Both the position numbers and the translations under genes were made by a program. Positions 30,611 through 45,600 of a stretch of DNA of 64,000 nt are shown piece by piece; within the stretch, counting starts at the first letter, position 1; every line of letters starts with the position of its first letter. Origin of the DNA: Elysia chlorotica (lineage: Eukaryota; Mollusca; Gastropoda; Plakobranchidae). The DNA lies in NCBI GenBank assembly GCA_003991915.1, contig RQTK01000516.1, positions 287,807-351,806 of the forward strand. Reading direction: 5' to 3'. Below the pieces are notes generated by a model that saw only the letters and a program-made list of their open reading frames with translations, did no database searches and was not told where the DNA came from.

Positions 30611-33600
30611 ATGGCTGCTGGGGGCCCTAGTAGTGGGTCCGGAACAGATAACCCTGTCAAAATCTTTGCCAATATTTTTATAGCTTTCATTGGAGCTGGT
30701 GTGCTTGGATTGCCCTACTCCTTTAAAGAGGTACTTGGTAACTTTTGCTTGAAATTTCAATAATTCACACTAATTTTGATATCAGTTTCTAATTTTCAAA
30801 TAAAAAGTATTTAAACAAGTGTTTGCTGAAGTTTTGAACTTTTTTATTTGCCAAAGTTTCCTTGAAAACTATAAGAATGTACCCATTTTTCATCACCTTT
30901 ACTGAATAGAAAAGCATACTCTTTAATGCGGACATGTGTATCTTGTACATGTATAGGCTACATCGGAAAAATGCTTTTTAAGCTAAATTATTAAAATTTG
31001 TCATCTCAGTAAGAACGAAGATTGTGAATTCATGTATTTATTTTAAAAAAGTGTTAAAATAGTATTGTCATCATGTGCATGTTTGTTTTCATGTTTTTTT
31101 ACACCTGTACTTTTTTTTTTTTTTTTGTCTGTTCATCTATAACTGGGTTTGGGGGGAGGGGTGTGCCGGAGCAATGGTTGGGGCTTTTGACTACCTTTGT
31201 GGAGGTACTGAGTTTGGTCCTTGTTGTGAATTAATTTTTCTGGACCAACTTCTAGCAATACCATTTGCTTTGCGCAATCAGGACTTTAACACTTACTAAA
31301 CTCTTGGTTCCCCAACACTCTGTCAAAGATCATGCAACAAACTTTTTACTTTGCTTCAACTGACTTTCAGGTCCCATGAGGCTCAATATCTATTACTTTG
31401 TTTTCAGGCAGGTATATTAGAAGGAGCTTTTATCATGGCCATGGTTGGGATCATTAGGTAAGTGGACCACTTTATTCACTGCCATTGCAGTTGAATGTTA
31501 ATTTTTCGAATCCATAATTTCCTCTGCCAAGTGTACTTAATAAAGTTAATTTGATTTTCTTAAATTTGACTGAAGTTCAAAGATCTTATAATGTGATGTA
31601 TGTGTATGTTTTTTTGGTGGTTCTTTTTTGCTTTTGTTTTTTTGTTTTTTTTTTTATTGGGGGGGAGGCCAGGGATGGAGCACTTACTTTTTTTCAGACC
31701 TTTAAATTTTTCGACAATTGTCGGAATCCCAACAATTTTGACTATCAAGACTTTTCTGTCCAAACTTCTGACAAAAAATTTTTACTGACGTATATCGTTT
31801 CAGATACCCATTTTAAATTTTATCGGGGCGTATTCAAAGTTATCTTTTATTTCTTACTCTGAGGCGGCACTTATTAGTGTGAATTAAAGACAAGGGGTGG
31901 GGTAATGCATAACTGCAGAGCTGCCAACCTGTACGCTTTTTCTCTTCAAATACACCAATGAGTTGTTCTATCGAAAAATGCGACTTTCCCGACAACCTTG
32001 ATGTTTTTCACGCTAAACAGCTGCAATTTTTCTGTCAATCACGTAACCAAGCTAAAGAAGAACAGTAAAAGTTTTGAGCGCGAAAGAAAATGTAGGAACA
32101 GTTTAATTATTTTATCGATAAGCGATATATATTTCTCTTTTCTTTTTGCACTTGTCAATTTTTCTTGTATTTCAAAATAAAAACTATATAGCGGCAAGGC
32201 AATGCTGCTGCTGGTTGATTGCAAGTATTGCATAATCGAGCGCAGTAAGCGTGGAGAAAATCTGATGGGTATGAGAGAAGATGGGTTGTATGCAACCTCT
32301 CCAGCAACACCACAAGAGCGACAGGACCTCCTCAAAGATGAAGAGGAACTAGTCACTCGCATTAAGAACCCAAAGTTTGTCACTGTGAGTGTGCATATGT
32401 CATGTGTTTGGTTATTTGCAATACTAGAAAATTGTGAATCATACACAATGAGAAGATATATTTGTTACATTTTTAATTAAAATTTGAATTTAAGAAAAAA
32501 ATTAATTTCACAAAGAAAAATGAAATTAGAAATAAATTAAAGCATATATATATTAAAAAAAAACAATTTAAGGTCATTGTTAATCTACATTGTATATTGA
32601 TCCATGAATACAGTAGGATAATGTTGCAAGTACTCAGTTGATCTTTTTTGCTCAAGAGGAGCACTTTGCCCATGGCAATCATTTTTGTTAATGATCTTTG
32701 TTGGTTTCAATAGGCAGGCCTTGCTGCATTTGAGAGTTAGAAATATTAGCCTACAAAGAAAGATAAAGCTATTGAAGATGTATTCACAATATCATAGAAA
32801 TATAGTAAGTGTGGTGACAAATTATGATTGGGGGTAATTGTTCTTAACCTGAACCAGAGACATTCACTTAAATATTGTGTATATATATATATATATTTGT
32901 ATATTGAAAAAGGAAGGGCACATCTAGCAACATATGTTTAATTTATGTAGATTTATTATGAAAATGATAAGTGTCAGGATCTTTAAAAAAAGCAATAGTT
33001 TTTCAACTCTTTTAATCACATATTTGTAGGCAATAAATCCCATTAATAAGAGGATGGGTATAAAGTACCAAGTCTAATAGAATTTCTACTATAACATAAA
33101 AAAAAATAATTAAAAAAAAAAGATTTTTAAAGTCCTGATTCCTGAACTCCAATATTTATAGTTTTAGAAAAGGTAATAAATATCAACTACTGTTTCTGCA
33201 ACAAATATTTGGGAAAAGGCAAAAAAGTTAGACATTTTAAAATCCTTTGTGTTAATTTATTCTTAAACTTCAGTTTTCTATTGTTTTATGGATGTTTTAC
33301 AATTTTTAGAAAATATCTCGTCTAGCTTTTTATAAGGAGTGTTTTAAAATTTCACCTTTACAGACTCATGAAGTGAGAAAAGGAACCTTTTTCGTTTAGA
33401 AGTTCAAAACATGATCATTGAAACTTATTTATTACAGCCTGGGGATGACATGTCCTACGGTGATGTTGGTAAGTAAAAGTAAATATTGGTGACGATATAC
33501 TGAGAACAAAAATAATAAGATAATCCATAGGAAGGTAACTTTGGATATAGCCTTAGAAATTCAAACAAAGAATAGTTGAGATGGTTCTCACTTTGAATTG

Positions 33601-36600
33601 TTCGAAAAGGAGAAATATGTAGGGATGAACTTTTTGCATACCCTTGTAGGCCTGCAATGTCTGTCATTTTCAAAAGTATTTTGCTCAGAATGTTTTTTTC
33701 CTGAAATTTTCACTGATATATAGCATAGTATTTTATATCATATCTTAAACTATAGAACATTCTTCCTCCAGGCTATGAGGCAATGGGATCAACGGGAAGA
33801 ATTTTTGTTGATACTGCGGTTGTTGCTTCTCAAATTGGTATGCTTTTTAGCTTTGAAATTTAGTTTTGATTTACTTGAATCAAATACAGTGGAAACCTCA
33901 TAATTCGAATTGCTTAGGATTTGATCTAAACTTTGAATGAATATGACTCGAATTACAGGAGGGGACATACCTGAACCACAAAAGTGTTAAATTGGTAGAC
34001 AGTTTATTACCTTATGTCAAATACTGTGTTTATGATCGGTTCCTATAGTTTTCTTTCTATAGCAACCTTGTCCCAACCCCTTTTCTTTGGAAAGCATATC
34101 TTAGGCAGCAAAATGCATTGAATTCTGCTTGACAGATAGTGCTGTTGTAACGCCTTTGGTGGTGTGAGCTTCGAATTAAGAGAACCAAAGCAGAAAAACT
34201 TTGAAATATGAGTTATTTCTATAGAGCCAAAAAGAAAAAAAATAACTATTTCTCTTGCAAAATTTAGTTTATGAGAAATTTTAATTATCAGACTCCGTCG
34301 TTTTGTGAGGGTTTCACTGTAAGCTGTACAGTTTATATATCAGCACACACAAAATATTAATGATAATAAAACACTGTATGTCAACATGATTTAAAATAAA
34401 ATATGGTTTGTTTAAATTTAAGATAATTTTGTTTGTCCTACTCACCTCCAGGCAGCAAAGTCTCATAAATAGTTTAGGAGAAATAAAAAAAAAACAAGTT
34501 GATGTTTGTTCTAAAGCAGTCTTGTTTATTTTTAAATTAATGTTCTGATTCTCTGTTATTGTTCATAAGTATTTAAAGGCAATTTTTCATATTTTTATAT
34601 TGCTATATTGATTTGCTGTTATCAATTATTATTTCAAGTAAAGACACCTTTTTTTTCTTAACTTTTAAACCTTGGATCTTTTAGGTGGGCTTTTGCCTTT
34701 TTTCTATATAAAGTATTCTATACATTTTTCCATAGGTTTTTGCTGTGCCTATCTAATATTCATCTGCAAAAATCTTTCTGACTTTGTGCCAAGTGTTGGA
34801 ATGTAAGAAGTTATTTTTTTTATTGTCTATTATCTTTTTTTTTTACTTCTACATTTAGAGTTAATATTAGGATGTCTGGCTCTTTATACTCCCACAGCCA
34901 CTGCTAAATTAATTTGTGAATGTTGTACATTGTATAGAATCTCAATCAATTCTTTTGTGGTAGCTCAACAACTTTTTTTTTAGTTATAATTAATGGATTC
35001 AATCTACTGTTATATTTATTTACCTGTGTATTTTAATACCATTTCTTATCATAAAAATATACTTTATTTCACTGTGTGTTTCAACAAAACAGTCTTCATT
35101 CCTGACAATGACAGCCTTAATGTAGAGACCTAACATATCTGAAGAAATATGCTCTAGTTTTCATGACAGAAAATATTTTAACCCTCTGTCATTCACATAG
35201 ATGGTAGATCTATTTATAAAGTGTATTCTGTAAATTGTAAGCTGTTTTATTGAAAGGGTGAAAGAGTTTCTTACTGAAATTAAAATATTTACATGAAGGA
35301 TATCCCCTTGCAGTATTATTTCTTAATGTAAACCATATCTTTCAGGGTCCAGTGGCTTTTGATGATTCTTCCCCCGCTCACCCTGCTCACCTTGTTACGC
35401 AGTCTCAACAGTCTTGCTTTCACGAGGCAAGTAGAGTTTGAATCAAGTATATTATCAATTATCACATGAAGTTTGTAATCTTCCAAAAAACCCAAAATAT
35501 GCATCTGAAATGTATCCTGCTTTTGTAAAAAAAGAAAAAAAAAAAGGTTTCATTTTGAAAAGATATGGACAATAAGAAGCAAGTAAAGTTATAAGACCCT
35601 GGCACAAAAAAAATCTGATATTTTTGTCATATGCCCTATTCTTTTGATTGAAGGAAAAGTTTCTATTCCCAAACTCCAAGAGATTGCATATCTTTTAATT
35701 TTACCTTGATTTTGTGCCCTAAATTGTATTGTTTTTTTTTTAACTAAATCAATACTATATTTGTAATTAGAATTACAAAAGTAAATTCTTATTAAAAAAA
35801 AAAAAGCTTCCTTTCTGTTTTAACTAGTAGAAAAATAAATTATCTTATGTGAAAGTATAGGTATATTTTATGAGCTTTTGGCGGTCAAAAGTATTTATTA
35901 AATTCATTTTTGGACTAAGAAACAAACATGGCAAGCCGCTGTCAGCGGCTCAGCAGAGTTAATCAGTTAATGAATATATTTTTTCTAATGACAACTTTAA
36001 TTCAATTTTTCAGTCTCATGGCTCAATGCTCCAATCTGTTTGCTTTCGGTGTGGTGTTTTGGTTTGACTTTGAACATTTTCATGAAGTCAAGTAAGTTTG
36101 TATTTAGAATTGAAAACCAGCGCATTATCATTGTTATCATCTGTTGTGGTTTCAATATTGCATGCTTTTGAGAATTGTATTTTTTACATAAATCTCAATT
36201 TCAGTTTGGGTAAATGAGCCTCATTCAATGTATTAACATATCTCTTTTCTAGATTACAAAGTAAACTTGTGGGCTTTCATTTTGGGCAATATGTATTAAT
36301 ACATTGTATGTTTATATATTTTTGAAAAAATTGGTTATAAAAAATATTCTCTTGAGAAGATAGCCTTGGCAGTCTACGGAATGAGTTTTGCAGATATGTG
36401 TGCTTTTTTTGTTAGTTATATTCATATACATAAGTAGTCTCTTTTCTGTCATCCTTGTAAATTCTTCTGAATATTTTTGCTTTGTTTACACTCTATATCT
36501 TAAAGTAGGTTTAGCATCGATTTCTATATGTCAGATTTATTTTTGTTGTATTTTCTATTTTTAAAAGTCTCCTTTTTAGGTAATAAATTGGATCCAGATA

Positions 36601-39600
36601 ACAACATGGTACAGTCAATATTGACTAAATCAATATCTAAGGGATATAAAACTCATAAATTAAGACATGGACTAGTAGGACAAGTTGGGTTGTTAACCTT
36701 CTTCCAAGATTTAGACTTGTGAATGTTTATCATTGCATGGCTGAATGGTAGAAATTTATTACTTGCTTTTGACTCTGTATATTTTCAGGGAAGGGTAATG
36801 GTTTGTTTACTACAACCACATAACGAATTCCTCCAATAATAACTTATAACATATACATGTACAGCATTAATAGCATTGTGCAGTGCTTGTTGATAAATTT
36901 GAGTGAAGTGAAAAAAATTGCTTTCAATCTTGTATAGCTGCTAACATTCAAGTGCATTTTTGCAATTTGTGAGGCAACTAGGGTAAATCGGGCACAAATC
37001 ACCAATATAGGTTTTGAGCTGGAGCCCCCCAAACATTATAAAGTACTATATGTTGACCTTTTTCATTTTCAAAATAATTTAAATATCTCGTGTTCTAGAA
37101 ATGATAGAGTTATAATTTGGCAACCTCTTAAAATGCGTTTAATGATTTTTTTTTTAACACACTATCAATAACTCTCAAATTTGCTACTTGTGCCTGATTT
37201 ACCCTGGTTGCCTCACATTTGTTACCGATATTAATCCTATTATTCTTTGCTGACTCTTATTATTGAAAAAAATTTTTATCTGATTCACTAACAGAGGTTC
37301 TGGATCACTGTAAGATCATCACTCTCCTGTCAGGCTATTCTTTGTATGGTTTTCATTGGTTTTTCTGCAATGATATCACTGCTGTTTCAAAACACCCAAG
37401 CTCTCTTTCTGAAAGCTATTTGGCTCTGGAATCCACAGACACTATAATAGAGAACACAACACACATAGTTTTACCCACTATGACTTTCCTAACCTCTATT
37501 GATTTAAGCAGAATGTTTTCCCTATTTTCAAGGCAAGATCCTAATATGCACTCAGCATCGTTCAGAACAAAAACAACAAAATGCTCTGAAAGGAAATATA
37601 CTTTTCCATGCTTTTAAGATTTGTATTTTTTACATATATGTCAATGTCACTTTTGTCAGTTTGGATAAATGGGCCTTAGTAAGCCTATTAACATGTCTCC
37701 TGAATAAAACATAAAGTAAGCTTATGAGCTTTCATTTGTGCAATATGTTTTGATACAGTGTACGTTTATTTCTCTGAAGAAAACGGTTATAAACATACTC
37801 TAGAGAAGTTAGCCTTGGCAGTCTACTGATTGAGTTTTGCAGATGATTATGTGTGCTTTTTTGTAAAATTTTCTTTACATACATAAGTAGTCTCTAGTTT
37901 TTCTACCATGCTTTCATGGCTGTTTCAAAACACATATTCTCTTTTTCTAAAAACTTTTGGCTTTGGAAACTACAGACACTATAATAGAGAACACCATGCA
38001 CACATAGTTTTACTCACTAACTGTTCAATTTTCAATAGATTTACAGTGTAAAACAAAATGTGTCTTTATGCAGTTTTGTGTAAAGTTTGAGGGGCATTTC
38101 TTTTTTTCCTGAAAAACTCATTTCAATGTATGAAATTATTGTTAATCTGACTGTATGAGATTATTGTTATTCTGACTCTTAAGATTTCTGAGGATCTGTT
38201 TCTATTTCTCTCATGCCATTTCGCCATTTCTTGAAGATAACCCATTGAAAAATTTTGTTTTGCTATTGAATTGTTTTCAGTTTCTAGTTCTGTTTCTTGT
38301 TCTATTGTTTTTGAACTATGCAAATAACAATTTAACAAACAAAAAGAATAATATCATGAACACACAACTGAATTAATAAAAAAAAGATTAGTATGAATAA
38401 TAGATTAAAATATATTTACTTAGAAACACTGCATAGTACTAATTTTGAGGTTTATACAGGCATGCATACTCAAAATAGCAGCAGCTTTCACCATTTTCTG
38501 ATTTAGTTTTTTCTTTTTATATCTTCAGCAATACAAATCTGTGTAATCTGTGTTTTGACAATTTTACATTTCATGAATATTAGATAAGCTATCATATTTT
38601 AAAAAATTGTCAATAAAATCAAGATATAATCACATACATATACTATTTCCTATCAGTCACTCATGTCACTCACACTTAGGGCATAAATCAAACCCAAAGG
38701 CAGACATATGTGTTAAACACTCTTGTTAGGCTTTACACAACTTCAAAATGAAAAAAAACAAAAGCAACTGTGTTGCTCCGTTGTAGGTAAGGTATCCTCT
38801 TTTTTGTGGTGAGTGATTTTATCCAATTTTTTAATGAAAGTCTACTGCGTGTCGTCAACACAAATGGTTGGGCTTTAAATTAAAAACAAGGAAGTTACAC
38901 GTTATCTGAAAATCTTTCTTAGTATCTGCTAGTTTACAAAACTGCTAAATGTATATCCTCCAAATTATGAGATAACTATGCTGGATAGGTTGGTACGGGA
39001 AAGTTGTGATTTTGTAAACGGCCTTTCCCTTTAATTATAATTATTCCTTATTTCTGCTCGTTACCCCCCTTCCTCCCCTTATTGGCGAAGGTCCATTCAT
39101 CTTAGTGAACTTGTTTATAATAATACTCTGATTATATTACTTATTCAATTCCCCCCCCCCCCCCCCCCCCCCCCCAGCACCCCTAGCATTACTTTGAGTT
39201 TGAAATTAAATATAATTATTTGAAATGATTTTTTAATTATTAAATTGGTTTCCTCTGGAAGATGAAAATACGTTACAACTTTTGATTTTGAAATTGGGAG
39301 ACTATAAACATGAAGTTGGTTAGTGTGTTGTTGTTTTATTTTTGGGTTGGTTTTTTTTTCTCTCACCCTGACCCAAATTTTCGAAAAAACATTGATGCTG
39401 GGAACAATTGCACTGAACACAACATTATGAACTGTTTGCATTATTTAAATTTCTTTGTACTTTTCATTGTTTAAAGAATAACAGATAATCACTAGATTTT
39501 TGACTCAACATTGATGAAATGTTATGATTAAAAAACTTTTCTTCAAGTTCAACCAAATAGTAATTATATTTTTTCATTAACTAGTTTTAAACAATCATTC

Positions 39601-42600
39601 AAAACATATAGGAGTCACGGGGAGCACATATTTTAATAAATGCTATATAGCATTCTCACACTTTTATATTTATTTTAGATTTTAAACTCTTATCTATTTG
39701 CGATGATTGTTCCATAAAATAAGCTTTTATTTTGAACACAAGTATAAGAAATTGAAATGTCTAATTATATTTAATTTTACTTTTGTCAAATGTGTTATAA
39801 TGAGCAATAATTTAACAAAAAGTCATCCGTTTTTATCTTCTTTAGATTACACCCCAGGGAAGTATCTCTTGAGAACCTTCCGTTTTTCTTTGTCATTGCT
39901 ATCTACTGTTACGAGGTAATCTTTAGATACTGAGAATATATTTAGTCTTGATATGTAATTGAACTGTAAAAATATTTACAACCTGCAGTCATTTTTTTTC
40001 CAAAATTTTTTAAACGATTGTAAGACCAACAAAATCAATTTGATTGTAAAAGAAATAAAATTTAAGGATCTTGAAAATGTATTTTTAAGTAAATATACTA
40101 AAGAAAAATCTGCACTCTCTTTTAAAAATTGTGACCAACAGTATCAATATATTCAACCAGCCAAAGCTAAGATTAAAAAGGTTTGAGAGCAATAACAATA
40201 TTGCAAAAGATTTTTATTTATGCTTTTTTTATAAACAGGTTTACGGCAGAAATCCACAACATAGAAAAAAACATGTATTTTATTTACCAAAGTGCCTTTT
40301 TTTTCTTTTAGTTCTGTGTACATTGCCAAGTCCAGAATTATTAAACTTTGTGGCAATATAAATTGTTGCGCTTATTTAGAAATAGAATTTTGATTACAAT
40401 AGAAATATCTTTTCGTGTCAGCTCATGAAATGGTCATTAGTTATGATTTTTTTTTTTTTAGTATGGCTTAAGTGACTTTTATTTCTATTTTTCATACTAT
40501 TTGTTTATTCTGATAAGGGAGCCGGACTGGTTTTATCCCTGGAGTCCTCTCTAGCTAAAGGAATTCGCCACAAATTCACAAAGTATGTATTTGATTGTGT
40601 ACACCCCAGGTATTTTCTCTGATGTATCAAATAAAGTATGGAGACGCACAGTTGTACTTACCCACAGGTTAAGTAAGAAATAGTGTTATCCCTGATTTGT
40701 CTCTGTGTAGCAGAAATTATAACTGTCTGATTTCATTGTTTGGACCTGACAGCTAGGAAGCCCATTACTGACTACGGTTGATCATAATCTTTCTGATATT
40801 CAGTAACAAGATTTGTTTTTATTTTGGCTTGAAGGGATTATTTGAAACTTCAATTAGTTGGGGTTTTTTTTGTTTGTTTGTTGTTGTTTTTTTGTAATTA
40901 ACAAGTTACTGTTTATTCTTACATATTTGTGTATAACTTGATAGATAGATGTGTAACAGAATGAGTATAGAAAACTTTTTAATAGAGTAGCTCTAAAGAA
41001 TTTGATACTTTGCGTAAGCTGCTCCCAATAATCTAATGAGTAATGTCAAAATGTCACAGGGTTTAAAAATAAACTATAAGCTTATGATCTTTTTTTTTTT
41101 CATCCAGATATTTTGTCAGTACTCTTATTGTAGTGACATCTTTGTACATAACTTTTGGAGCATGTGGATATTTGGTGAGTAGACAACTTATTATTTCCAT
41201 GGTTGTTGATCCAGTGCACAATTGCTATGTCGTCTTATTTCTGTCTTTAAGTATATTTATCATTTGTTTTGTGTGTGTGTGTGTGTATTTCTTCTCACCT
41301 TATCCTATAGATTAAGGTTTGTGATAATGTTTAGTGGGTGGGGAAAAATTAGATAGAATGTTAAGAAGATGAAGAAAATGTTAACACATAGAGTGAAAAG
41401 GAATTTACAGTGGAGGTATAATTATAAATCAAGAAGACAAGGGTAAAAAGTAGTGTTGTGCTGTGAAAGACATGGAAATAAGAGGTATGAGAAAATTTGC
41501 TGGCTCTTTCTTTATTAGTAATTATCATGTGTGAATTGCTGTACGTAAGTATGGTTTTACATCACCCTTAAAATTTTTACTTCTGTGTCTGTTGCCGATA
41601 TTTTAAACATCTTTATTTTCCTTTTGTTTTAGTCTTTTGGTCCTGAAACCGACCAGATTATCACTCTTAACTTACCCAAAGGTAGGTTATGAGTTGCATC
41701 ATCAACATAGAGTTTTAAAAAATCTAGTTTTATGTTACTCTTCTTGTTTTACTCAGTTTCGCTGGATTTTTCTTTTTAATTTTTTTTTAGAATTGCATTT
41801 AAGTCCATGGACATTTTTTTAAATCAATTTTTCTTATTTGTAGACAGTTTCAAACAATTGATATGGTACTAATTGGTTGAATAGTTATTTTGTAATTCAA
41901 ATTTATGATTGTGAAATATTTGTGAGATTAGACCAGCAATCAATTTTTTTTCATGAGCCACAAAATTTGATTAGATTTAGAGTAATGTGTGGATTTCGTT
42001 ATATCTGATTTGGGTTAGTTATGTATATAAATAAAGAAATATATTTGTTTGATCCTTGTATGTTTTTTTTTTCTTTCTATAGCTAAACACAACAATAGAG
42101 ATTGTTTGAGTGTTAATCCTCATTGACTTTGTTTGGTTTGTTTAAGTGTAACAGATAATAGACAGTCATCAAAATAAAAAAGAAATACCTATATTTATTT
42201 CCTTGTTTAACACATTCCTTCTTATCACTCTTTCCTTCACAGGCACTGGACTAGATTTTAGTCTCGTAGTTAAGTCATGCTTATGTGTTGCTCTCTTCTG
42301 CACTTATCCAGGTATGTTATTTAATTTCACATATAATTTAGTTTACTTCTTTCAATTGATTATACATTTTTTTTTTTGACGATTTTTCTTTTAAACATGC
42401 AAGGCACTATTTTCTTATAAAAGCTATAGAAAATGAGTAATTAGAAACAAGATTTATAGTTGAATCAAATTTATTGTTAAGAAATGGTAACTTAATATCT
42501 TTCTCCTGCCAAAGTAATATAATCGGCTGATGCTTGCACATGTTTAGAGGTACGTATAATGTCAACAGAAATGAAAGAACTATAAAATCGTATAAATCTG

Positions 42601-45600
42601 TCAATTTCAAAATTTTATAATTGGCTTATGAGTACAGTGGTCCCCGCTAAGAACCCTCTCGGAAAACAAGAAAAGCGGGTTCTTAGAAAGAGCAGATTCT
42701 AATGGGAGGAGAAGAAAATCAGCCTGGGTCTGCAACAAGCGATCAGTCCTTAAAGAATAGTTATTTCATATGAAATTTTACATTCATAGGTTGCCTGAGT
42801 TGTTTTCATTTTATATTTTGTAAGTTATAACTGTGGGCACCCAGTGAGCTATTCAGGGAGCATTAAAAAATTTTGATAAAGGCGCTCATACCAGTCTTCA
42901 TAATGCATTGAGTTGTAAAGACACTTAGCATTTGATAAGAGAAAACTATCTCAGAGGGGGGTAATAATTCTACCCACACCGACCCGATAACTTTCTACAG
43001 ATCTGTTCACACCCCCTTACCATCTTAGATAACTGTAGAAACTGTCAACGATTCGGTTAACACGTAAGGGGCTGAAGACGAGCTTACTCAACGATAAATC
43101 CTATGTAGAAAGGACAGGAGACGAGAATTCTTGCAAACCATAGTCTATTTGTTATTCTAATTCTAGTTTGTTTTTTTATCCGATCCAAGCAAAGCAATTT
43201 CCTTTGGTTTGAGGATTCATTTTTAACTTGAATGGCGGTTATTTGCCGAAACTGAAAATTTTTGAAGACACAAAGATTATCAGCGAATGAAGCGCTCCGT
43301 GACATCCTCATGGATGCAGACAGTGCTGAATGGTCTAGTGATTCAGAATAAGATCTAGATAACAGTGGTAACGATCCAGATTATCTTTCATCTGGAGATC
43401 AGGAATCTGAACTGAGCTGTGAAAAAATCAAAGGGGAGCTGGGTTTGTGAGCGGATAGTTCTAAGAGGGAGACCACTGTATTACTTACTTTTTTTTTATT
43501 CTAGTTGTATTAAATTTGTGTGTGTGTGTGTGTAATTTTAACCAAATTGGTGTTTCTTTGGGGATTTTACGTGTGCCATTTTTTTGTCTCCAAAATATTT
43601 TATGAAGATTTCTAGGAATATTGCTGTTTTTTTTTCCTTGCATATTTTTAAAATGATTATCAAACACTTGCTGCAGCTCAACATCCTACACGACAGATTT
43701 TAAAGAATATCAACCAGGTCATTAAGAAAGGCCAACTATATCAAACATCTTATAATTTAAAAGTTGCACAAAATTTTTTTAGGTCAAATTTTAATTACTA
43801 CAAAGCAGCAACAGTCCATTTTTGTTCAACAAGCGAAAGTATTGGAAATTCGACCTCATTCAATTGATATGCTCTATGAAAAATAGGAGGGTGGGGGGGG
43901 GTGGTAATATTTCCATTTTTTGTCTGTTCTTTTAATTGTTGTCAACATAAAGACAATACTGATCAGATGAGTGGATAAATCAACTTGATAGATTTCTTTT
44001 TTTTAAATCATTTTGAAATGATAAATTTTGACTGGCTTTCACTCACTCAAATGACATTTTCTCACTCTCCAGTCATGATGTTTCCAGTGATGAAAATATT
44101 AGAACGCTATTTTATTCCCGATGCCCACAAGTCTTTCTGGAAAGGCGTGAGTACCTCATAGAGCTTTAAAAAATTGGATATCATTTTTATGTACAAACAT
44201 GTAAGCCTCAGTCATTGAAACTAAATTGTGCACTTTGATGATTCAACCAAGAAACATTCAAATGTTTCATATAACCCATGTGCGTTAAGAGTTTGACTTT
44301 TGATTTTAAATTTTGGATACAATTTATTCATGATACAAATTAAACTGCCTTATTCATATTCAAAAGTAAATTATTATTATTATTATTAATAATAATAATA
44401 TATTTTTCATGAAGATCTAACTTACTAAGCTGTGTTGTTTGAATTTGTTGCCCTGCATTGCAATATGCTAATTGGATTTCACATGAGTTTCACCTGAGTT
44501 TAAGATTGGTTGGCTACTGGTGGTCGAAAAATACTCAAATGCAACAGATGTCAACGACTTTAAGTTGGACATATTCATCTATCTTATCTAAGTTAGTTAT
44601 ATGTTCCAAATAAAGGCCTTTCAAAATATTGGAGGAAAGAAAGAATAGTTATTGATGGATTGTCCTTTATGTCATCATTGAAAGTCTCTCATGTCCCAAG
44701 CCTATCGTTTCAAAAGAGAGCTTTTTTGCTGTAACACTTTCTAAAGATCTAGTATAATTACATTATGAATATGAGACAGGTTTGACCAATCGAAATAGAC
44801 AGACGATTTGAAAATGTACGAAACATGTATGTGAACAGTAAATGTCAGCTTTTATTTCAATTGCACCCAAGCTCTTTGAAATGGCCCTTAAAATGTATTT
44901 GATTTTTTCATTTTATAAACTTTTTTGCTTACTAAACATGGCTTCAGATACATGTGCCTTGAAAAATGTTCAGCTTATTTATGGTAACACCATTTTCATT
45001 GTAAGAAATATCTTTAAGTAAGCTGCGAAATGAAAATCTTCATGCATGCACAAAAGGAGATGAAATAAAACAGAAATTTACAATATTCTGAAACTGTTTT
45101 TCATCTCCCTCTTTCTTTTAATGCCTGTTATTATTACCACACCACAGAATATTCTTCGTGGCCTGGTTGTGCTTCTGACAGGTATGGTGGTCATTGTTAT
45201 CCCAAACTTTGCTGACCTCATGGCTCTGGTGGGTGCCACCTGCTGCACCTTCCTTGCATTCGTGATGCCTGGTCTTTTCCACATGAAGCTGTTCCAGGGG
45301 TCAGTATTGAGCATTGCACTGATTAAGCCTCGTATATCAGTGGAGAAAGGCAGTTACTTTGCCAGTAATGTTCATGAAATGACACTTTAAAAAAAAATTT
45401 TTGTTAAGTCATATATTTTGAACCAATAAAGACTTATAATAAAAAATGTTGCTGTCTACACACACTGCTTACTTGCACGCGATGTGGCTTTGTTGAGTTA
45501 GGGAAGAAATATAAGAAGGTTTAGCCAACTTTGCAGAATCTTAATCTATTGATAGATCCGCTACAAGCTCACTGTCTTGTAAATACCAATGAGTAATATT

